Shown: positions 35,543 through 45,301, numbered from the stretch's first letter. The stretch: DNA of 64,000 bases from Allobosea lupini (GCF_900109525.1 NZ_FOAN01000001.1:434001-498000), one strand, 5' to 3'. A program made the numbers and translations. Notes: generated from the letters alone by a model not told the origin.

Positions 35543-36559
35543 TTGCGCCGGTTGCTTGCCCTGACGCAAGGCGATCCGGCGGGGATCGGACCCGAGCTCG
35601 CGCTTGCCGCCTGGCGGCAGCGTGAGCGGCGAGGCATTCCGCCCTTCGCCTATCTCGGCGACAGTGCGACGCTTTCAATATTGGCGGAACGGCTGGGATT
35701 GCCGGTTCCATTGCGCAGCGTCGGCTGGGACGAGGCCGAGACCTGTTTTGACACCGCATTGCCCGTGATCGAGCTCGAGCATCGCGCGCAGGCGCAATCC
35801 GGCCGGCCTGATCCTGCCAACGCGGCGGGCGTCATCGAAGCGATCGAGCGCGGGGTCGAAGCCGTCGAGACCGGCAAGGCCGCCGCGATCGTCACCAACC
35901 CGATCGCCAAGAGCGTGCTCTACGCTGCCGGCTTCCGGCATCCGGGCCATACCGAATTCCTGGCCGAGATCGCCGGTCGCGGACGCGAAGCCACACCGCG
36001 GCCCGTGATGATGATCTGGTCGGAAGAACTCGCGGTCATCCCGGTCACCATCCACATCCCGCTGGCGGAGGTGCCGGAGCAGCTGACGACCGAGCTGATC
36101 GTCGAGACCGGCCGGATCGCCGCCGCCGATCTCAAGCGCCGCTTCGGTGTCGCACGCCCGCGGCTGGCGCTCTGCGGCCTCAACCCGCATGCCGGCGAAG
36201 GCGGCGCGCTCGGCAAGGAGGATGCGGCCGTGGTCGCACCGGCAATCGAGCGGTTGCGGGCGCTCGGCATCGAAGCGAGCGGCCCCTATCCGGCCGACAC
36301 CCTGTTCCACGCGCGCGCGCGCGCCGGCTACGACGTGGCGCTCGGGATGTATCACGACCAGGCGCTGATCCCGATCAAGACCATCGCCTTCGACGATGGC
36401 GTCAACGTCACGCTCGGCCTGCCCATCATCCGAACCTCGCCGGACCATGGCACGGCCTTCGACATCGCCGGCAAGGGCATCGCGCGGCCGGACAGCCTGT
36501 GCGCGGCCTTGCGGCTGGCCGCCCGCATGGCTGCCGCCGAGCACGGAGCGCCGGCATGA
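35543..36559 (+). CDS. pdxA: 4-hydroxythreonine-4-phosphate dehydrogenase
   Basis: A 338-residue zinc- and NAD-dependent enzyme of vitamin B6 synthesis that oxidises 4-phosphohydroxythreonine. [14 protein letters not shown] at the start, [44 protein letters not shown] and [30 protein letters not shown] blocks are diagnostic and keep the metal His residues. It starts at TTG 35543, 6 bases after lptD, without a clear ribosome site, so it probably relies on coupling. It overlaps rsmA by 4 bases (ATGA). Confidence 0.93.
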   Translation: MRRLLALTQGDPAGIGPELALAAWRQRERRGIPPFAYLGDSATLSILAERLGLPVPLRSVGWDEAETCFDTALPVIELEHRAQAQSGRPDPANAAGVIEAIERGVEAVETGKAAAIVTNPIAKSVLYAAGFRHPGHTEFLAEIAGRGREATPRPVMMIWSEELAVIPVTIHIPLAEVPEQLTTELIVETGRIAAADLKRRFGVARPRLALCGLNPHAGEGGALGKEDAAVVAPAIERLRALGIEASGPYPADTLFHARARAGYDVALGMYHDQALIPIKTIAFDDGVNVTLGLPIIRTSPDHGTAFDIAGKGIARPDSLCAALRLAARMAAAEHGAPA

Positions 36560-37416
36560 GCAACGCCGCCGCCCAGGACGGATTGCCGCCGCTGCGCGAG
36601 GTGGTCGAGCGCCACGGGCTGATGGCGCAGAAGGCGCTCGGCCAGAACTTTCTGTTCGATCTCAATCTCACCGGCCGGATCGCCCGCGCCGCCGGCCCGC
36701 TCGAAGGCCAGACCGTCGTCGAAATCGGGCCCGGTCCCGGTGGGCTGACCCGCGCCTTGCTGGCGAACGGGGCGGGCCGTGTCATCGCAATCGAGCGAGA
36801 CCGGCGCTGCATGCCGGCGCTGGCCGAAATCGCCGCCCATTATCCGGGCCAGCTGGACGTCGTCGATGGCGATGCGCTCGCGGTCGACCTTTCCGGCCTG
36901 CTCGGCGGCAGCCCGGCGCGGATCGTCGCCAATCTGCCCTATAACATCGGCACACCGCTGCTGGTCGGCTGGCTCAGCGCCGGTTCCTGGCCGCCCTGGT
37001 GGAACTCGTTGACGCTGATGTTCCAGCGCGAGGTCGCCGAGCGGATCGTCGCGACGCCGGAGCAGCGCGCCGCCTATGGCCGGCTCGCCGTGCTTGCCAA
37101 CTGGCGCTGCGAGACGAAAATCCTGTTCGACGTGCCGAAGACCGCCTTCGTGCCGCAGCCGAAGATCACCTCCTCGATCGTCCAGCTGGTACCGCGCCAG
37201 CAGCCGGAGCCCTGCGACCGGCGCCTGCTCGAGCGGGTGACGCTCGCCGCCTTCGGTCAGCGCCGGAAAATGCTACGCCAGAGCCTGAAGGCCGTGTTCC
37301 CCGACCCAGTCGCGATGATCGAGGCCGCTGGGTTGTCGCCGACGATGCGGGCCGAAGAAGTCTCGGTCAGCGGTTTCGTCGCACTAGCCAATGCGCTGGC
37401 AACAGCGCGGAGCTGA
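36556..37416 (+). CDS. rsmA: 16S rRNA dimethyladenosine transferase RsmA (KsgA)
   Basis: A 286-residue SAM-dependent methyltransferase that dimethylates two adjacent adenines near the 16S 3' end late in 30S assembly. [11 protein letters not shown], the SAM motif [19 protein letters not shown] and the catalytic NLPYNIGTP are intact; the C-terminal helical domain follows. Its stop codon abuts the convergent gmk stop with no base between, forming TGATCA. Confidence 0.95.
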   Translation: MSNAAAQDGLPPLREVVERHGLMAQKALGQNFLFDLNLTGRIARAAGPLEGQTVVEIGPGPGGLTRALLANGAGRVIAIERDRRCMPALAEIAAHYPGQLDVVDGDALAVDLSGLLGGSPARIVANLPYNIGTPLLVGWLSAGSWPPWWNSLTLMFQREVAERIVATPEQRAAYGRLAVLANWRCETKILFDVPKTAFVPQPKITSSIVQLVPRQQPEPCDRRLLERVTLAAFGQRRKMLRQSLKAVFPDPVAMIEAAGLSPTMRAEEVSVSGFVALANALATARS

Positions 37417-38064
37417 TCAGCCGACCTGCTCGCCCAGCAGGGTCTCGACGAAGGCCGGCATGCCGGTGGCACGGCTGCGCTTCAGCCGCTCGGCCGCCAG
37501 GATCGAGCGCACCGACTCGTAGGCGGCACCGAGATCGTCGTTGATGATGACGTAGTCGTAGACGTGCCAGCGCGCGATCTCGTCGCGGGCATTGGCAAGG
37601 CGGCGCGCGATCACCTCCGGCGCGTCCTCTGCCCGACGCACCAGCCGCGAGCGCAGCTCCGCCATCGAAGGCGGCAGGATGAAGATCGCGACGACGTCCT
37701 CGCGCGCCTTCTCCAGGATCTGCTGCGTGCCCTGGTAGTCGATGTCGAACAGGACGTCGCGGCCGGCCTTCAGCGCCGCCTCGACCGGCTTGCGCGGCGT
37801 GCCGTAGCCATTGCCATGGACCTCGGCCGATTCCAGCAGATCGTCGCGATCGCGCAGAAGGTCGAAGGCCTCGCGATCGATGAAGCGGTAGTGCACGCCG
37901 TCGATTTCGGACGGGCGCCGTCCGCGCGTCGTCACCGAGATCGACAGATCGAGATTGGTTTCCTTCTGCGACAAGGTCCGCGTCAGCGTCGACTTTCCGG
38001 CGCCGGACGGCGACGACAGGACCAGCATCAGGCCGCGGCGGGCTGGGCGAATGAGATCGGCCAT
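37417..38064 (-). CDS. gmk: Guanylate kinase
   Basis: A 215-residue P-loop kinase that phosphorylates GMP to GDP. P-loop [10 protein letters not shown] (about 15-24), GMP-binding [17 protein letters not shown] and [26 protein letters not shown] in pieces, and lid [22 protein letters not shown] in pieces are present. ATG 38064 has GGAG 8 bases upstream. GTG 38073, three codons earlier, overlaps the yicC stop as GTGA and is an alternative. It follows yicC directly, a common pairing. Confidence 0.94.
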   Translation of the reverse strand: MADLIRPARRGLMLVLSSPSGAGKSTLTRTLSQKETNLDLSISVTTRGRRPSEIDGVHYRFIDREAFDLLRDRDDLLESAEVHGNGYGTPRKPVEAALKAGRDVLFDIDYQGTQQILEKAREDVVAIFILPPSMAELRSRLVRRAEDAPEVIARRLANARDEIARWHVYDYVIINDDLGAAYESVRSILAAERLKRSRATGMPAFVETLLGEQVG

Positions 38065-38069
38065 CGCCG

Positions 38070-38951
38070 TCACTCCACGTTCTGAACCTGTTCGCGCAAC
38101 TGGTCGACGACCGTGCGCAGCTCCAATCCGATCCGCGACAATCCGGGATCGCCGGCCTTGGCGCAGAGCGTCGAGGCTTCACGACCGAATTCCTGTGCCA
38201 GGAAATCAAGCTTGCGGCCGATCGGCCCGCCCTGGGCGAGCAGCTCACGCAAGGCCGCGACATGGGCATGGAGCCGGTCGATCTCCTCGCGGATATCGGC
38301 CTTCACCGCCAGCAGCGCCGCCTCCTGATGCAAACGCTGCGGCTCCAGCGCATTGCTGGCGTCAAGCAGTGAGGCGATCTGTCCCGCGAGGCGCCCGCGG
38401 ATGGCCTCGACGCTGCGACCTGGATGGGCTTCCGCGGCCAGGGTCAGGCTGGCAATGGAGTCGAGATGGCCGGAGATGATGGCTTCGAGCGCCCGCCCCT
38501 CGGCCAGCCGCGCCTGTTTCAGCGCCGCGATCGTCTCCGCCAGCGCCGCAAGCACGGGCTTCTCGAGCTGGGACAGCGCATCCCCGCTCTCCTCGGAGAC
38601 CTCGACGACACCGCGGATCGCCAGCAGGCCGTCCAGCGTCGCAGGCGCGATGCTCGCAGGCAGCTTCACCTGGCTCGCAGCCTCGATCAGGACGGCGAGC
38701 GCCTCCTGGTTGATGCGCGGACGCGGAGCCGAGGCTTCGCTGGTGATGGCGAGGCTGACATGCAGGGTGCCGCGGGTGAAGGCAGTGGAGAACTGCTTGC
38801 GGGCCGCCTCGGAGAAGCTGTCGAAACCGGTGGGGACGCGAACGCGGACATCGAGGCCACGACCGTTGACGCTACGGACTTCCCAAGCAAAGGCGTGCGC
38901 CCCGGTCGTGCCGGCCGCGCGCGCGAACCCCGTCATGCTCTCGATCGCCAT
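38070..38951 (-). CDS. YicC family endoribonuclease-like protein
   Basis: A 293-residue YicC/YloC protein. [26 protein letters not shown] and the C-terminal DUF1732 block ([33 protein letters not shown] in pieces, then [17 protein letters not shown]) are diagnostic. Family members are RNases involved in stationary-phase RNA turnover. ATG 38951 has AAGGAAG upstream. It is upstream of, and coupled to, gmk. Confidence 0.9.
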   Translation of the reverse strand: MAIESMTGFARAAGTTGAHAFAWEVRSVNGRGLDVRVRVPTGFDSFSEAARKQFSTAFTRGTLHVSLAITSEASAPRPRINQEALAVLIEAASQVKLPASIAPATLDGLLAIRGVVEVSEESGDALSQLEKPVLAALAETIAALKQARLAEGRALEAIISGHLDSIASLTLAAEAHPGRSVEAIRGRLAGQIASLLDASNALEPQRLHQEAALLAVKADIREEIDRLHAHVAALRELLAQGGPIGRKLDFLAQEFGREASTLCAKAGDPGLSRIGLELRTVVDQLREQVQNVE

Positions 38952-39092
38952 AGGCCGCCGTCTTCCTTCTCGCAACGTAGATGCTGACGCGAATTCTGAT
39001 CGCTCGATCGGAACGCCGAGTGGAATGCGCGATGCGCGCGGACCCTATTCAGGCCCGGCCTGCTCTACAAGCGCGAGATGTGGAAAGGTCGC

Positions 39093-40487
39093 TCAGGGCT
39101 TCAGCTGCGGGACCTGCTTGGGGCTGTTGAGGTCGAAGGTCTTGTTCAGCAGCGGATCGCGCGTCGTGCCTTCGGAGGCGTCGAAGGCGCGCGCCCGCGT
39201 CCCGGCCGCGCCCGCCTGCACAGGCTGGCCGGCCGCCGCACGACGATTGCCGGGAACCGGATAGGTCTCGGGCTCGGATTGGTCGGGCGCCGTCGCCGCC
39301 TGGCTGTCGGGGCGGCCGGCGGCCGGCGCCTCGGTGCGCTGATCCGGCCCCGGAGGCGGCTCGGCGCGGTCGACGCCGGCGTCGGCGGCTGGCCGTCCGG
39401 AGTCGCGTCTCGCCGATTCGACCTGGCGCCAGCGCGCGACGTTGCGGTTGTGCTGCTCAAGCGTCTCGGCGAAGGCATGGCCGCCGCTGCCATCGGCGAC
39501 GAAGTAGAGATCCTTGGTCCGCGAATGGTTGACCACCGCCTCCAGCGCCGCGCGGCCCGGATTGGCGATCGGCCCCGGCGGCAAGCCGTCGATCACATAG
39601 GTGTTGTAGGGCGTCGCCTGGGTGATTTCGGGGCGCGTGATGCCACGGCCGAGCGTGCCCTTGCCGCCGACGAGCCCATAGACGATCGTCGGGTCGGATT
39701 GCAGCTTCATCTTGCGGTTCAGCCGGTTGATGAAGACGCCGGCGACGCGCGGGCGCTCATCGGCGCGTCCGGTTTCCTTCTCGACGATCGAGGCGAGGAT
39801 CACGAGTTCCTGTGGCGTCTTGATCGGCAGGTCGGCCGGGCGCTTGGCCCAGACCTCGTTGAGGATGCGGCGCTGGTCGCGCGTCATCCGGTCGACCATG
39901 GCCTGGCGTGTCGAACCGCGCTGGAACTTGTAGGTATCCGGGAGTATCTGCCCCTCGCGCGGCACCTGGTTGATGTCGCCGGCGAGCAGGTCGTTCTGCT
40001 GCAGGCGAGCGATGATCTGCTCGCTCGTCAGCCCCTCGGGGATGGTGATCGAGTGCTCGACCGCCTTGCCCTCGGCGATGACGTCGAGAATGTCCTTCTG
40101 GCTGGCGCGCGCCTTGAAGAGGTATTCACCGGCCTTGAGGCTGGCAGCCTTGCCCGAGGTGTAGGCCGCGACCTTGAAGGCCCAGGGATGCTCGATCAGG
40201 CCCTCGCGCTGCAACAGATCGGCGATCTCCGTGACCCCGTTCTCCTTCGGGATGATCAGGACGCGATCGGCTGCGAGCGGGCCGGGAGCCTTGCTGCGGC
40301 TGTCGAGATAGGCGATGCCGCCGCCAACGGCGCCGGCGAGTACGAGGACAGTGGTGAAGAGCCCGCTGAGCAGGCCGACGAAGGGCGAGCGACGGCGCTT
40401 GCGTGCCTTCGGCGGCGGGGCCGGCGGTGCAACGGGCTTCAGCGCTTCGTTGGGGCTCCTCGGCGCAACGCGAGGCGGCTGGCTCAT
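39093..40487 (-). CDS. mltG: Endolytic murein transglycosylase MltG
   Basis: A 464-residue inner-membrane lytic transglycosylase that cuts nascent glycan and sets strand length. A cytoplasmic Pro/Arg-rich N-terminus (1-35) and one membrane helix (about 38-58) precede the YceG domain (about 70-350) with ITIPEGLTSEQI, the catalytic Glu in ASIVEKETG and DPTIVYGL. A Pro/Ala-rich C-terminal tail of about 110 residues is longer than in most homologues. It lies between fabF and yicC on the leftward strand, matching its usual neighbourhood. Confidence 0.92.
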   Translation of the reverse strand: MSQPPRVAPRSPNEALKPVAPPAPPPKARKRRRSPFVGLLSGLFTTVLVLAGAVGGGIAYLDSRSKAPGPLAADRVLIIPKENGVTEIADLLQREGLIEHPWAFKVAAYTSGKAASLKAGEYLFKARASQKDILDVIAEGKAVEHSITIPEGLTSEQIIARLQQNDLLAGDINQVPREGQILPDTYKFQRGSTRQAMVDRMTRDQRRILNEVWAKRPADLPIKTPQELVILASIVEKETGRADERPRVAGVFINRLNRKMKLQSDPTIVYGLVGGKGTLGRGITRPEITQATPYNTYVIDGLPPGPIANPGRAALEAVVNHSRTKDLYFVADGSGGHAFAETLEQHNRNVARWRQVESARRDSGRPAADAGVDRAEPPPGPDQRTEAPAAGRPDSQAATAPDQSEPETYPVPGNRRAAAGQPVQAGAAGTRARAFDASEGTTRDPLLNKTFDLNSPKQVPQLKP

Positions 40488-40620
40488 GATGTTTCGCCTG
40501 ATTCCCTGACATCACGACCGGCAGCGCCGGTGTCGACACCAGCCTGTCGGCCGGGCCGCGGCATTCTTGCACGACGGCGGCGACAGGCTAGCGAAAATTG
40601 TGGCGAAAGCGCGCTTGTCC

Positions 40621-41886
40621 TCAGTCGACGAGGCGGCGCATCACCAGCGAGGCATTGGTGCCGCCGAAGCCGAACGAGTTCGACAGGGCAATGTCGACCT
40701 TCCGCTTTTTGGCTTTGTGCGGCACGAGATCGAGCTCGGTCTCGACGGACGGGTTGTCGAGATTGATCGTCGGCGGCACGATCTGGTCGCGGATCGCCAG
40801 CACCGAGAAGATCGCTTCGATCGCACCGGCGGCGCCGAGCAGATGGCCGGTCGCCGATTTGGTCGAGGACATGGCGGGCCGGTTCGGCGCATTGGCGAGC
40901 AGGCGCTCGACGGCACGCAATTCGATCTCGTCGCCGACCTGCGTCGAGGTGCCGTGTGCGTTAATGTAGTCGACCTCCGAGGCGCGCAGACCCGCGCGCT
41001 TCAACGCCGCCTGCATGCAGCGATAGGCGCCGTCGCCATCCTCGGACGGCGAGGTGATGTGATAGGCGTCGCCCGACATGCCGTAGCCGACGACCTCGGC
41101 ATAGATGCGCGCGCCACGGGCCCTAGCGTGCTCGAGTTCCTCGAGCACGACGACGCCGGCGCCCTCGCCCATGACGAAGCCGTCGCGATCCTTGTCATAG
41201 GGGCGCGAGGCCTTCTCGGGCGTCTCGTTGAAACCGGTCGAAAGCGCGCGGCAGGCGCAGAATCCGGCGATGCCGATGCGGTTGATCGCCGATTCGGCGC
41301 CGCCTGCCAGCATGACCTCGGCATCGCCGAGCGCGACCATGCGGGCGGCGTCGCCGATAGCGTGGGCGCCGGTCGAGCAGGCAGTGACGACGGCGTGGTT
41401 CGGGCCCTTCAGCCCGTGCTCGATCGAGACATAGCCTGCGGCGAGATTGCTGAGACGGCCGGGGATGAAGAAGGGAGAGAGACGGCGCGGGCCGCGCTCC
41501 TTCAGCAGCAGCGAGGCTTCATAGATGCCGCCAAGCCCGCCGATGCCGGAACCGATGGCGACGCCGGTCGCGATCTGATCCTCATAGCTTTCGGGCTTCC
41601 AGCCGGAGTCACGCAGGGCCTGCGTCGCCGCAGCCATGGCGAAAACGATGAAATCATCGACCTTGCGCTGCTCCTTCGGCTCCATCCAATCGTCGGGATT
41701 GAAGGTGCCGTTCGAGCCATCGCCGCGCGGTATACTGCAGGCGATCTGGGCCGGCAGGTCAGAGACATCGAAAGTGGTGATCGGGCCGGCACCGCTTTCG
41801 CCAGCCAGAATGCGTGACCAACTCGGCTCGACCCCGCATCCGAGCGGAGTCACCATGCCCAGTCCGGTGACGACGACACGCCGCAT
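40621..41886 (-). CDS. fabF: 3-oxoacyl-ACP synthase II
   Basis: A 421-residue condensing enzyme that elongates acyl-ACP with malonyl-ACP. The catalytic triad is intact: Cys in TACSTGAHAIGDA, His in NAHGTSTQVGDE, and His in SATGHLLGAAG preceded by the conserved Lys. The N-terminus RRVVVTGLGMVTPLG is canonical. It lies 179 bases after acpP, with two inverted repeats between them, and 133 bases before mltG. Confidence 0.95.
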   Translation of the reverse strand: MRRVVVTGLGMVTPLGCGVEPSWSRILAGESGAGPITTFDVSDLPAQIACSIPRGDGSNGTFNPDDWMEPKEQRKVDDFIVFAMAAATQALRDSGWKPESYEDQIATGVAIGSGIGGLGGIYEASLLLKERGPRRLSPFFIPGRLSNLAAGYVSIEHGLKGPNHAVVTACSTGAHAIGDAARMVALGDAEVMLAGGAESAINRIGIAGFCACRALSTGFNETPEKASRPYDKDRDGFVMGEGAGVVVLEELEHARARGARIYAEVVGYGMSGDAYHITSPSEDGDGAYRCMQAALKRAGLRASEVDYINAHGTSTQVGDEIELRAVERLLANAPNRPAMSSTKSATGHLLGAAGAIEAIFSVLAIRDQIVPPTINLDNPSVETELDLVPHKAKKRKVDIALSNSFGFGGTNASLVMRRLVD

Positions 41887-41915
41887 CGGTCTTCCTCAAT
41901 TCAGCTCCGGCGCGC

Positions 41916-41968
41916 TGGAGCAGGATGCGAAAAAGTGGAAACCGGCTTTTCGCATGAATCCTGCTCCA
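41916..41968. repeat. RIME-like inverted repeat between fabF and acpP
   Basis: Outer arms TGGAGCAGGAT (41916-41926) and ATCCTGCTCCA (41958-41968) and inner arms GCGAAAA/TTTTCGC define a hairpin. A near-identical palindrome is at 44482-44526, so this is a dispersed element family. Confidence 0.6.
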
Positions 41969-41992
41969 ACTACAGTTGAGAGACGGATTCAG

Positions 41993-42029
41993 ATTTCAGC
42001 TGGAAACGCAAGGCGTTTCCAGCTGAAAT
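41993..42029 (-). terminator. Strong hairpin downstream of acpP
   Basis: Perfect 16-base arms (41993-42008 and 42014-42029, each reading ATTTCAGC on the outer side) around a 5-base loop lie 36 bases after the acpP stop. No T-tract follows, so it is more likely a 3'-protecting or attenuating hairpin that lets acpP RNA accumulate above fabF than a full terminator. Confidence 0.55.
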
Positions 42030-42065
42030 CATCCGGCTCCGGCGCGCGCCGGGGCCAAGGCCTTG

Positions 42066-42299
42066 TCAGGCCGACTTCGACAGGAACTTGACCGCGTCGC
42101 CGACGGTCACGATCGTCTCGGCCGCGTCGTCCGGGATCTCGACGCCGAACTCTTCCTCGAAAGCCATGACCAGTTCGACGGTGTCGAGGCTGTCGGCACC
42201 GAGGTCCTCGATGAAATTGGCGCCCTCGACAACCTTCTCCGGCTCAACGCCGAGGTGCTCGATCACGATCTTCTTCACGCGCTCGGCGACATCGCTCAT
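42066..42299 (-). CDS. acpP: Acyl carrier protein
   Basis: A 77-residue, strongly acidic carrier protein. The phosphopantetheine attachment Ser is in [12 protein letters not shown] near residue 37. [19 protein letters not shown] and [20 protein letters not shown] complete the family pattern. ATG 42299 gives the canonical start. It is in the usual place between fabG and fabF, but gaps of 370 and 179 bases isolate it, which fits separate, high-level expression. Confidence 0.96.
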   Translation of the reverse strand: MSDVAERVKKIVIEHLGVEPEKVVEGANFIEDLGADSLDTVELVMAFEEEFGVEIPDDAAETIVTVGDAVKFLSKSA

Positions 42300-42669
42300 G
42301 GGTCTTTCCCTCAAACCTCAAAAACACACCGCTGACAGCGACGCGTGGGTGAAACTGATTTCCCGGCCCGGATCCTTCGCCTGGCGGCGGACCACGCCGG
42401 GTGTTCATGGCTGCACAAACGCAACAACCGGGCCGGCGTCAAGTCCCAAGAGCACGTGCCGAACAGATTGCCACGCCATCTGATCGGATCACGCATCCCC
42501 CAACAAGAGCCCGGAGCCGAATCTGCCCATCAGGTTGCGTCAACCTGATCTGTTCGAGCTCCGAAACACCGGTCGGCGCTTGGCCGGCTGGGTCCTTAAC
42601 ACACTCGCAATAGGCTGGCGAGAGCGCAGATCAAACCTTTAAGTGCATTGAAAGACTGACATAACCGGT
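42300..42669. other. 370-base gap between fabG and acpP
   Basis: No convincing gene or tRNA is present. It must contain the leftward acpP promoter and the 3' end of the fabD-fabG transcript. The one clear structure is a perfect inverted repeat, ATCAGGTTG-CGT-CAACCTGAT, at 42529-42549. It could be an operator for acpP or a small hairpin, but it has no T-tract in either direction. Confidence 0.45.
42529..42549. promoter_or_regulatory. Perfect inverted repeat upstream of acpP
   Basis: Nine-base arms ATCAGGTTG and CAACCTGAT surround CGT, about 230 bases before the acpP start. Size and symmetry suit a dimeric DNA-binding protein. No known fatty-acid regulator site in alphaproteobacteria is recognised. 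Confidence 0.35.
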
Positions 42670-43407
42670 TCAGATCATTGCCATTCCGCCGTTGACGTGC
42701 AGGGTCTGCCCGGTGACGTAACCAGCTTCCTCGCTGGCGAGATAGGCCACGGCCGCCGCAACGTCCGCTCCCCGCCCGAGCCGACCCATCGGCACGTCGG
42801 TGAGGATGCTCTCGCGCTGCTTGTCGTTCAGCGCGTCGGTCATCGGCGACTCGATGAAGCCGGGAGCGACGACATTGACAGTGATGTTGCGGCTCGCAAC
42901 CTCGGCGGCAAGCGACTTCGACATGCCGATCAGGCCAGCCTTGGATGCCGCATAGTTGCCCTGCCCCGGATTGCCGCTGGTGCCGACTACCGAGCCGATC
43001 GAAACGATGCGGCCATAGCGCCGGCGCATCATGCTCTTCACCGCCGCGCGCGAGAGCCGGAAGGCGGCGGTCAGGTTGACGGCGAGAACGAGATCCCAGT
43101 CCTCGTCCTTGAGACGCATGAAGAGATTGTCGCGGGTGACGCCGGCATTGTTGACGAGGATGTCGAGCCCGCCAAGCTTGGCCTCGGCAGCCGGCACCAG
43201 CGCCTCGACCGAATCGCGATCCGACAGATCGCAGGGCGTGACCTCGGCCCGCTCGCCGAGTTCCTTCGCCAACGCCTCCAGCGCTTCGACACGCGTGCCA
43301 GACAAGGCTACGGTCGCGCCCTGGGCATGGAGCTTGCGCGCGATAGCGCCGCCAAGGCCGCCGGTGGCGCCGGTGACAAGCGCCTTCTTACCCGTCAGAT
43401 CGAGCAT
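42670..43407 (-). CDS. fabG: 3-oxoacyl-ACP reductase
   Basis: A 245-residue short-chain dehydrogenase that reduces 3-oxoacyl-ACP with NADPH. Cofactor motif TGATGGLGGAIA, NNAG in LVNNAGVTRDNLFMRL, catalytic Ser in GSVVGTSGNPGQ and the Tyr/Lys pair in YAASKAG are intact. The C-terminal YVTGQTLHVNGGMAMI is typical of FabG. It lies 30 bases downstream of fabD, so the two form an operon. Confidence 0.95.
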   Translation of the reverse strand: MLDLTGKKALVTGATGGLGGAIARKLHAQGATVALSGTRVEALEALAKELGERAEVTPCDLSDRDSVEALVPAAEAKLGGLDILVNNAGVTRDNLFMRLKDEDWDLVLAVNLTAAFRLSRAAVKSMMRRRYGRIVSIGSVVGTSGNPGQGNYAASKAGLIGMSKSLAAEVASRNITVNVVAPGFIESPMTDALNDKQRESILTDVPMGRLGRGADVAAAVAYLASEEAGYVTGQTLHVNGGMAMI

Positions 43408-43437
43408 TGTGCCTCCCCTATCCCGGCTTGTAGCCGG

Positions 43438-44382
43438 TCAGCCCTTCTGGGCCTTGTAAGCCGCGATGTCGTCGGGGGTTCCGATCGACGCCGCAGCGGA
43501 TCCTGCCGCGATACGCTTGACCAGACCGGCGAGCACCTTGCCCGAGCCGACCTCATAGAATTGAGTGACGCCGGCTGCCGCCATCGCCTCGACGCATTCG
43601 CGCCAGCGCACGGTGCCGGTGACCTGCGCCACCAGCGAAGCCCGGATGGCGGCCGGATCGCTCAGAGGCGCGGCGCCGACATTAGCCATGACCGGCACGG
43701 CCGGAGCCTGCATCGCGACCTCGGCGAGCGCTGCCTGCATCGCTTCGGCCGCCGGCTGCATCAGGGCGCAATGAAAGGGCGCGGAAACCGGCAGCAGCAT
43801 GGCGCGGCGCAGGCCGCGTTCGCCGGCAAGCGCGATCGCCCGCTCGACCGCGGCCTTGGCACCGGAGAGCACGACCTGGCCGCCGCCATTGTCATTGGCC
43901 ACCTGGCAGACCTGGCTCTGCGCAGCATCGGCCGCGATCGCGCGGGCCTGGTCGAGCTCGACGCCGAGCAGCGCCGCCATGGCGCCCTCGCCGGCCGGCA
44001 CCGCCTTCTGCATGGCGTCGCCGCGGATGCGCAGCAAGCGGGCGGCATCACTGATCGAGACGGTGCCGGCCGCAGCCAGCGCCGAATACTCGCCGAGCGA
44101 ATGGCCGGCGACGAAGGCGGCGTCTGTCCTGAGCGAGAGCCCGGCCTCTGCCTCAAGCACGCGGATCGCGGCCAGGCTCACCGCCATCAGCGCCGGCTGG
44201 GCATTGGCGGTCAGGGTCAATTCCTCGCCCGGCCCTTCCCACATCAAGGCGGAGAGCTTCTGTGAGAGCGCGGCATCGACCTCGTCGAAGACGGCGCGCG
44301 CCACCGGAAAGGCTTCGGCGAGCGCCTTGCCCATGCCGACCGCCTGCGAACCCTGCCCTGGAAAGATGAAAGCCGTCGCCAT
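43438..44382 (-). CDS. fabD: Malonyl-CoA:ACP transacylase
   Basis: A 314-residue acyltransferase that loads malonate onto ACP. FIFPGQGSQAVGMG, the nucleophile Ser in AGHSLGEYSAL, and the catalytic His in VSAPFHCALMQPA are all present. ATG 44382 gives MATAFIFPGQGSQ; further upstream the frame is open, but an intergenic repeat region begins. First gene of the fabD-fabG unit, divergent from rpsF. Confidence 0.95.
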   Translation of the reverse strand: MATAFIFPGQGSQAVGMGKALAEAFPVARAVFDEVDAALSQKLSALMWEGPGEELTLTANAQPALMAVSLAAIRVLEAEAGLSLRTDAAFVAGHSLGEYSALAAAGTVSISDAARLLRIRGDAMQKAVPAGEGAMAALLGVELDQARAIAADAAQSQVCQVANDNGGGQVVLSGAKAAVERAIALAGERGLRRAMLLPVSAPFHCALMQPAAEAMQAALAEVAMQAPAVPVMANVGAAPLSDPAAIRASLVAQVTGTVRWRECVEAMAAAGVTQFYEVGSGKVLAGLVKRIAAGSAAASIGTPDDIAAYKAQKG

Positions 44383-44846
44383 GTCACAATGGTCCTGAAA
44401 ACGATGCCGGAGCCGGATGTTTTCGGTCGAAGCGCCACGCGTTTCCACTGAAAACTAGATCCGTCTCTGACTTGAAGTTGAGAGCAGGATGCGAAAAACC
44501 AGTTCCCGCTTTTTCGCATCCTGCTCTTGGTTAACAAGTCGGGGCGCAGTCGCACCGTGCAGCTGGCCAAGTCAAGGCGTTTACGCGACGAAAGTCGACT
44601 TGCATCAGCTTTTTGCGATGTTTTCCGCTTGCATGATGGACTGCCTCGCGGTAACGACCGCCTCGGTTTGTTCGGCCGGAGGCTGAACGGACGGCGAAGC
44701 CATTCCCGCAAGGAAGCGTTTCGTAGGCTCCGCATCAAGGGGCCGCCGTCCCGTGTCTCCGCCTTCGAAGAAATCCTGTCGGGCCTTTATCCAGGGCTCG
44801 GAGGGCTCCGCGTCGAACGAAACCGGTGAACGAAGAAAGGCCAATC
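44383..44846. other. 464-base divergent fabD / rpsF region
   Basis: No convincing gene is present. The region must hold the promoters of leftward fabD-fabG and the rightward ribosomal operon. An exact inverted repeat is at 44482-44526. A long rpsF leader (after about 44690) is expected to hold an autoregulatory S6/S18-type structure, but I cannot identify its core with confidence. Confidence 0.45.
44482..44526. repeat. Perfect 17-bp-arm palindrome upstream of fabD
   Basis: GAGCAGGATGCGAAAAA (44482-44498) and TTTTTCGCATCCTGCTC (44510-44526) are exact inverse complements around an 11-base loop. The same core occurs at 41916-41968. A repeat of this quality may also act as a terminator or nucleoid-protein site. 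Confidence 0.65.
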
Positions 44847-45299
44847 ATGGCATTGTACGAGCACGTTCTGCTCGCGCGGCAAGATGTCAGCGCGCAGCAG
44901 GTCGAGGCCCTTGTCGAGCAGTTCAAGGGCATCGTCGAGGCGAATGGCGGTTCCGTCCCCAAGGTCGAGTACTGGGGCGTGAAGTCGCTGGGCTATCGCA
45001 TCAAGAAGAACCGCAAGGCGCACTACTCGCTGCTGAACATCAACGCTCCCGCGGCGGCCGTCGCCGAGATGGAGCGCCAGATGCGCATCAACGAAGACGT
45101 GCTGCGCTTCATGACCATCCGCGTCGAGGAACTCGAGGAAGGTCAGTCGGTCATGCTGCAGAAGCGCGACCGCGACGAGCGTAGCGATCGTTTCGACCGT
45201 GGCCCGGGCGGCGGTGACCGTTTCGACCGCGGCCCGCGCCGCGAGCGTCCGCGTCGTGAAGACGAAGCGACCACCGAAGCTACCGCTGGGGAGGCCTGA
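44847..45299 (+). CDS. rpsF: 30S ribosomal protein S6
   Basis: A 150-residue platform protein that binds S18 and 16S r[45 protein letters not shown] in pieces and FMTIRVEEL are the S6 fold. The C-terminal extension (about 110-150) is charged and contains two near-repeats of [18 protein letters not shown], a typical alphaproteobacterial tail. ATG 44847 has GAAAGG directly upstream. rpsR follows after 2 bases. Confidence 0.96.
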   Translation: MALYEHVLLARQDVSAQQVEALVEQFKGIVEANGGSVPKVEYWGVKSLGYRIKKNRKAHYSLLNINAPAAAVAEMERQMRINEDVLRFMTIRVEELEEGQSVMLQKRDRDERSDRFDRGPGGGDRFDRGPRRERPRREDEATTEATAGEA

Positions 45300-45301
45300 G
45301 C

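Noticed and set aside
42300..42669. Possible tRNA (GTTCGAGCTCC T-loop-like word near 42551)
   Set aside because: No matching acceptor stem, D-arm or anticodon arm can be drawn around it.
45190..45270. RFDRGPGGG repeats in S6 as a short tandem DNA repeat
   Set aside because: It is within the coding tail of rpsF and is typical of alphaproteobacterial S6 proteins.
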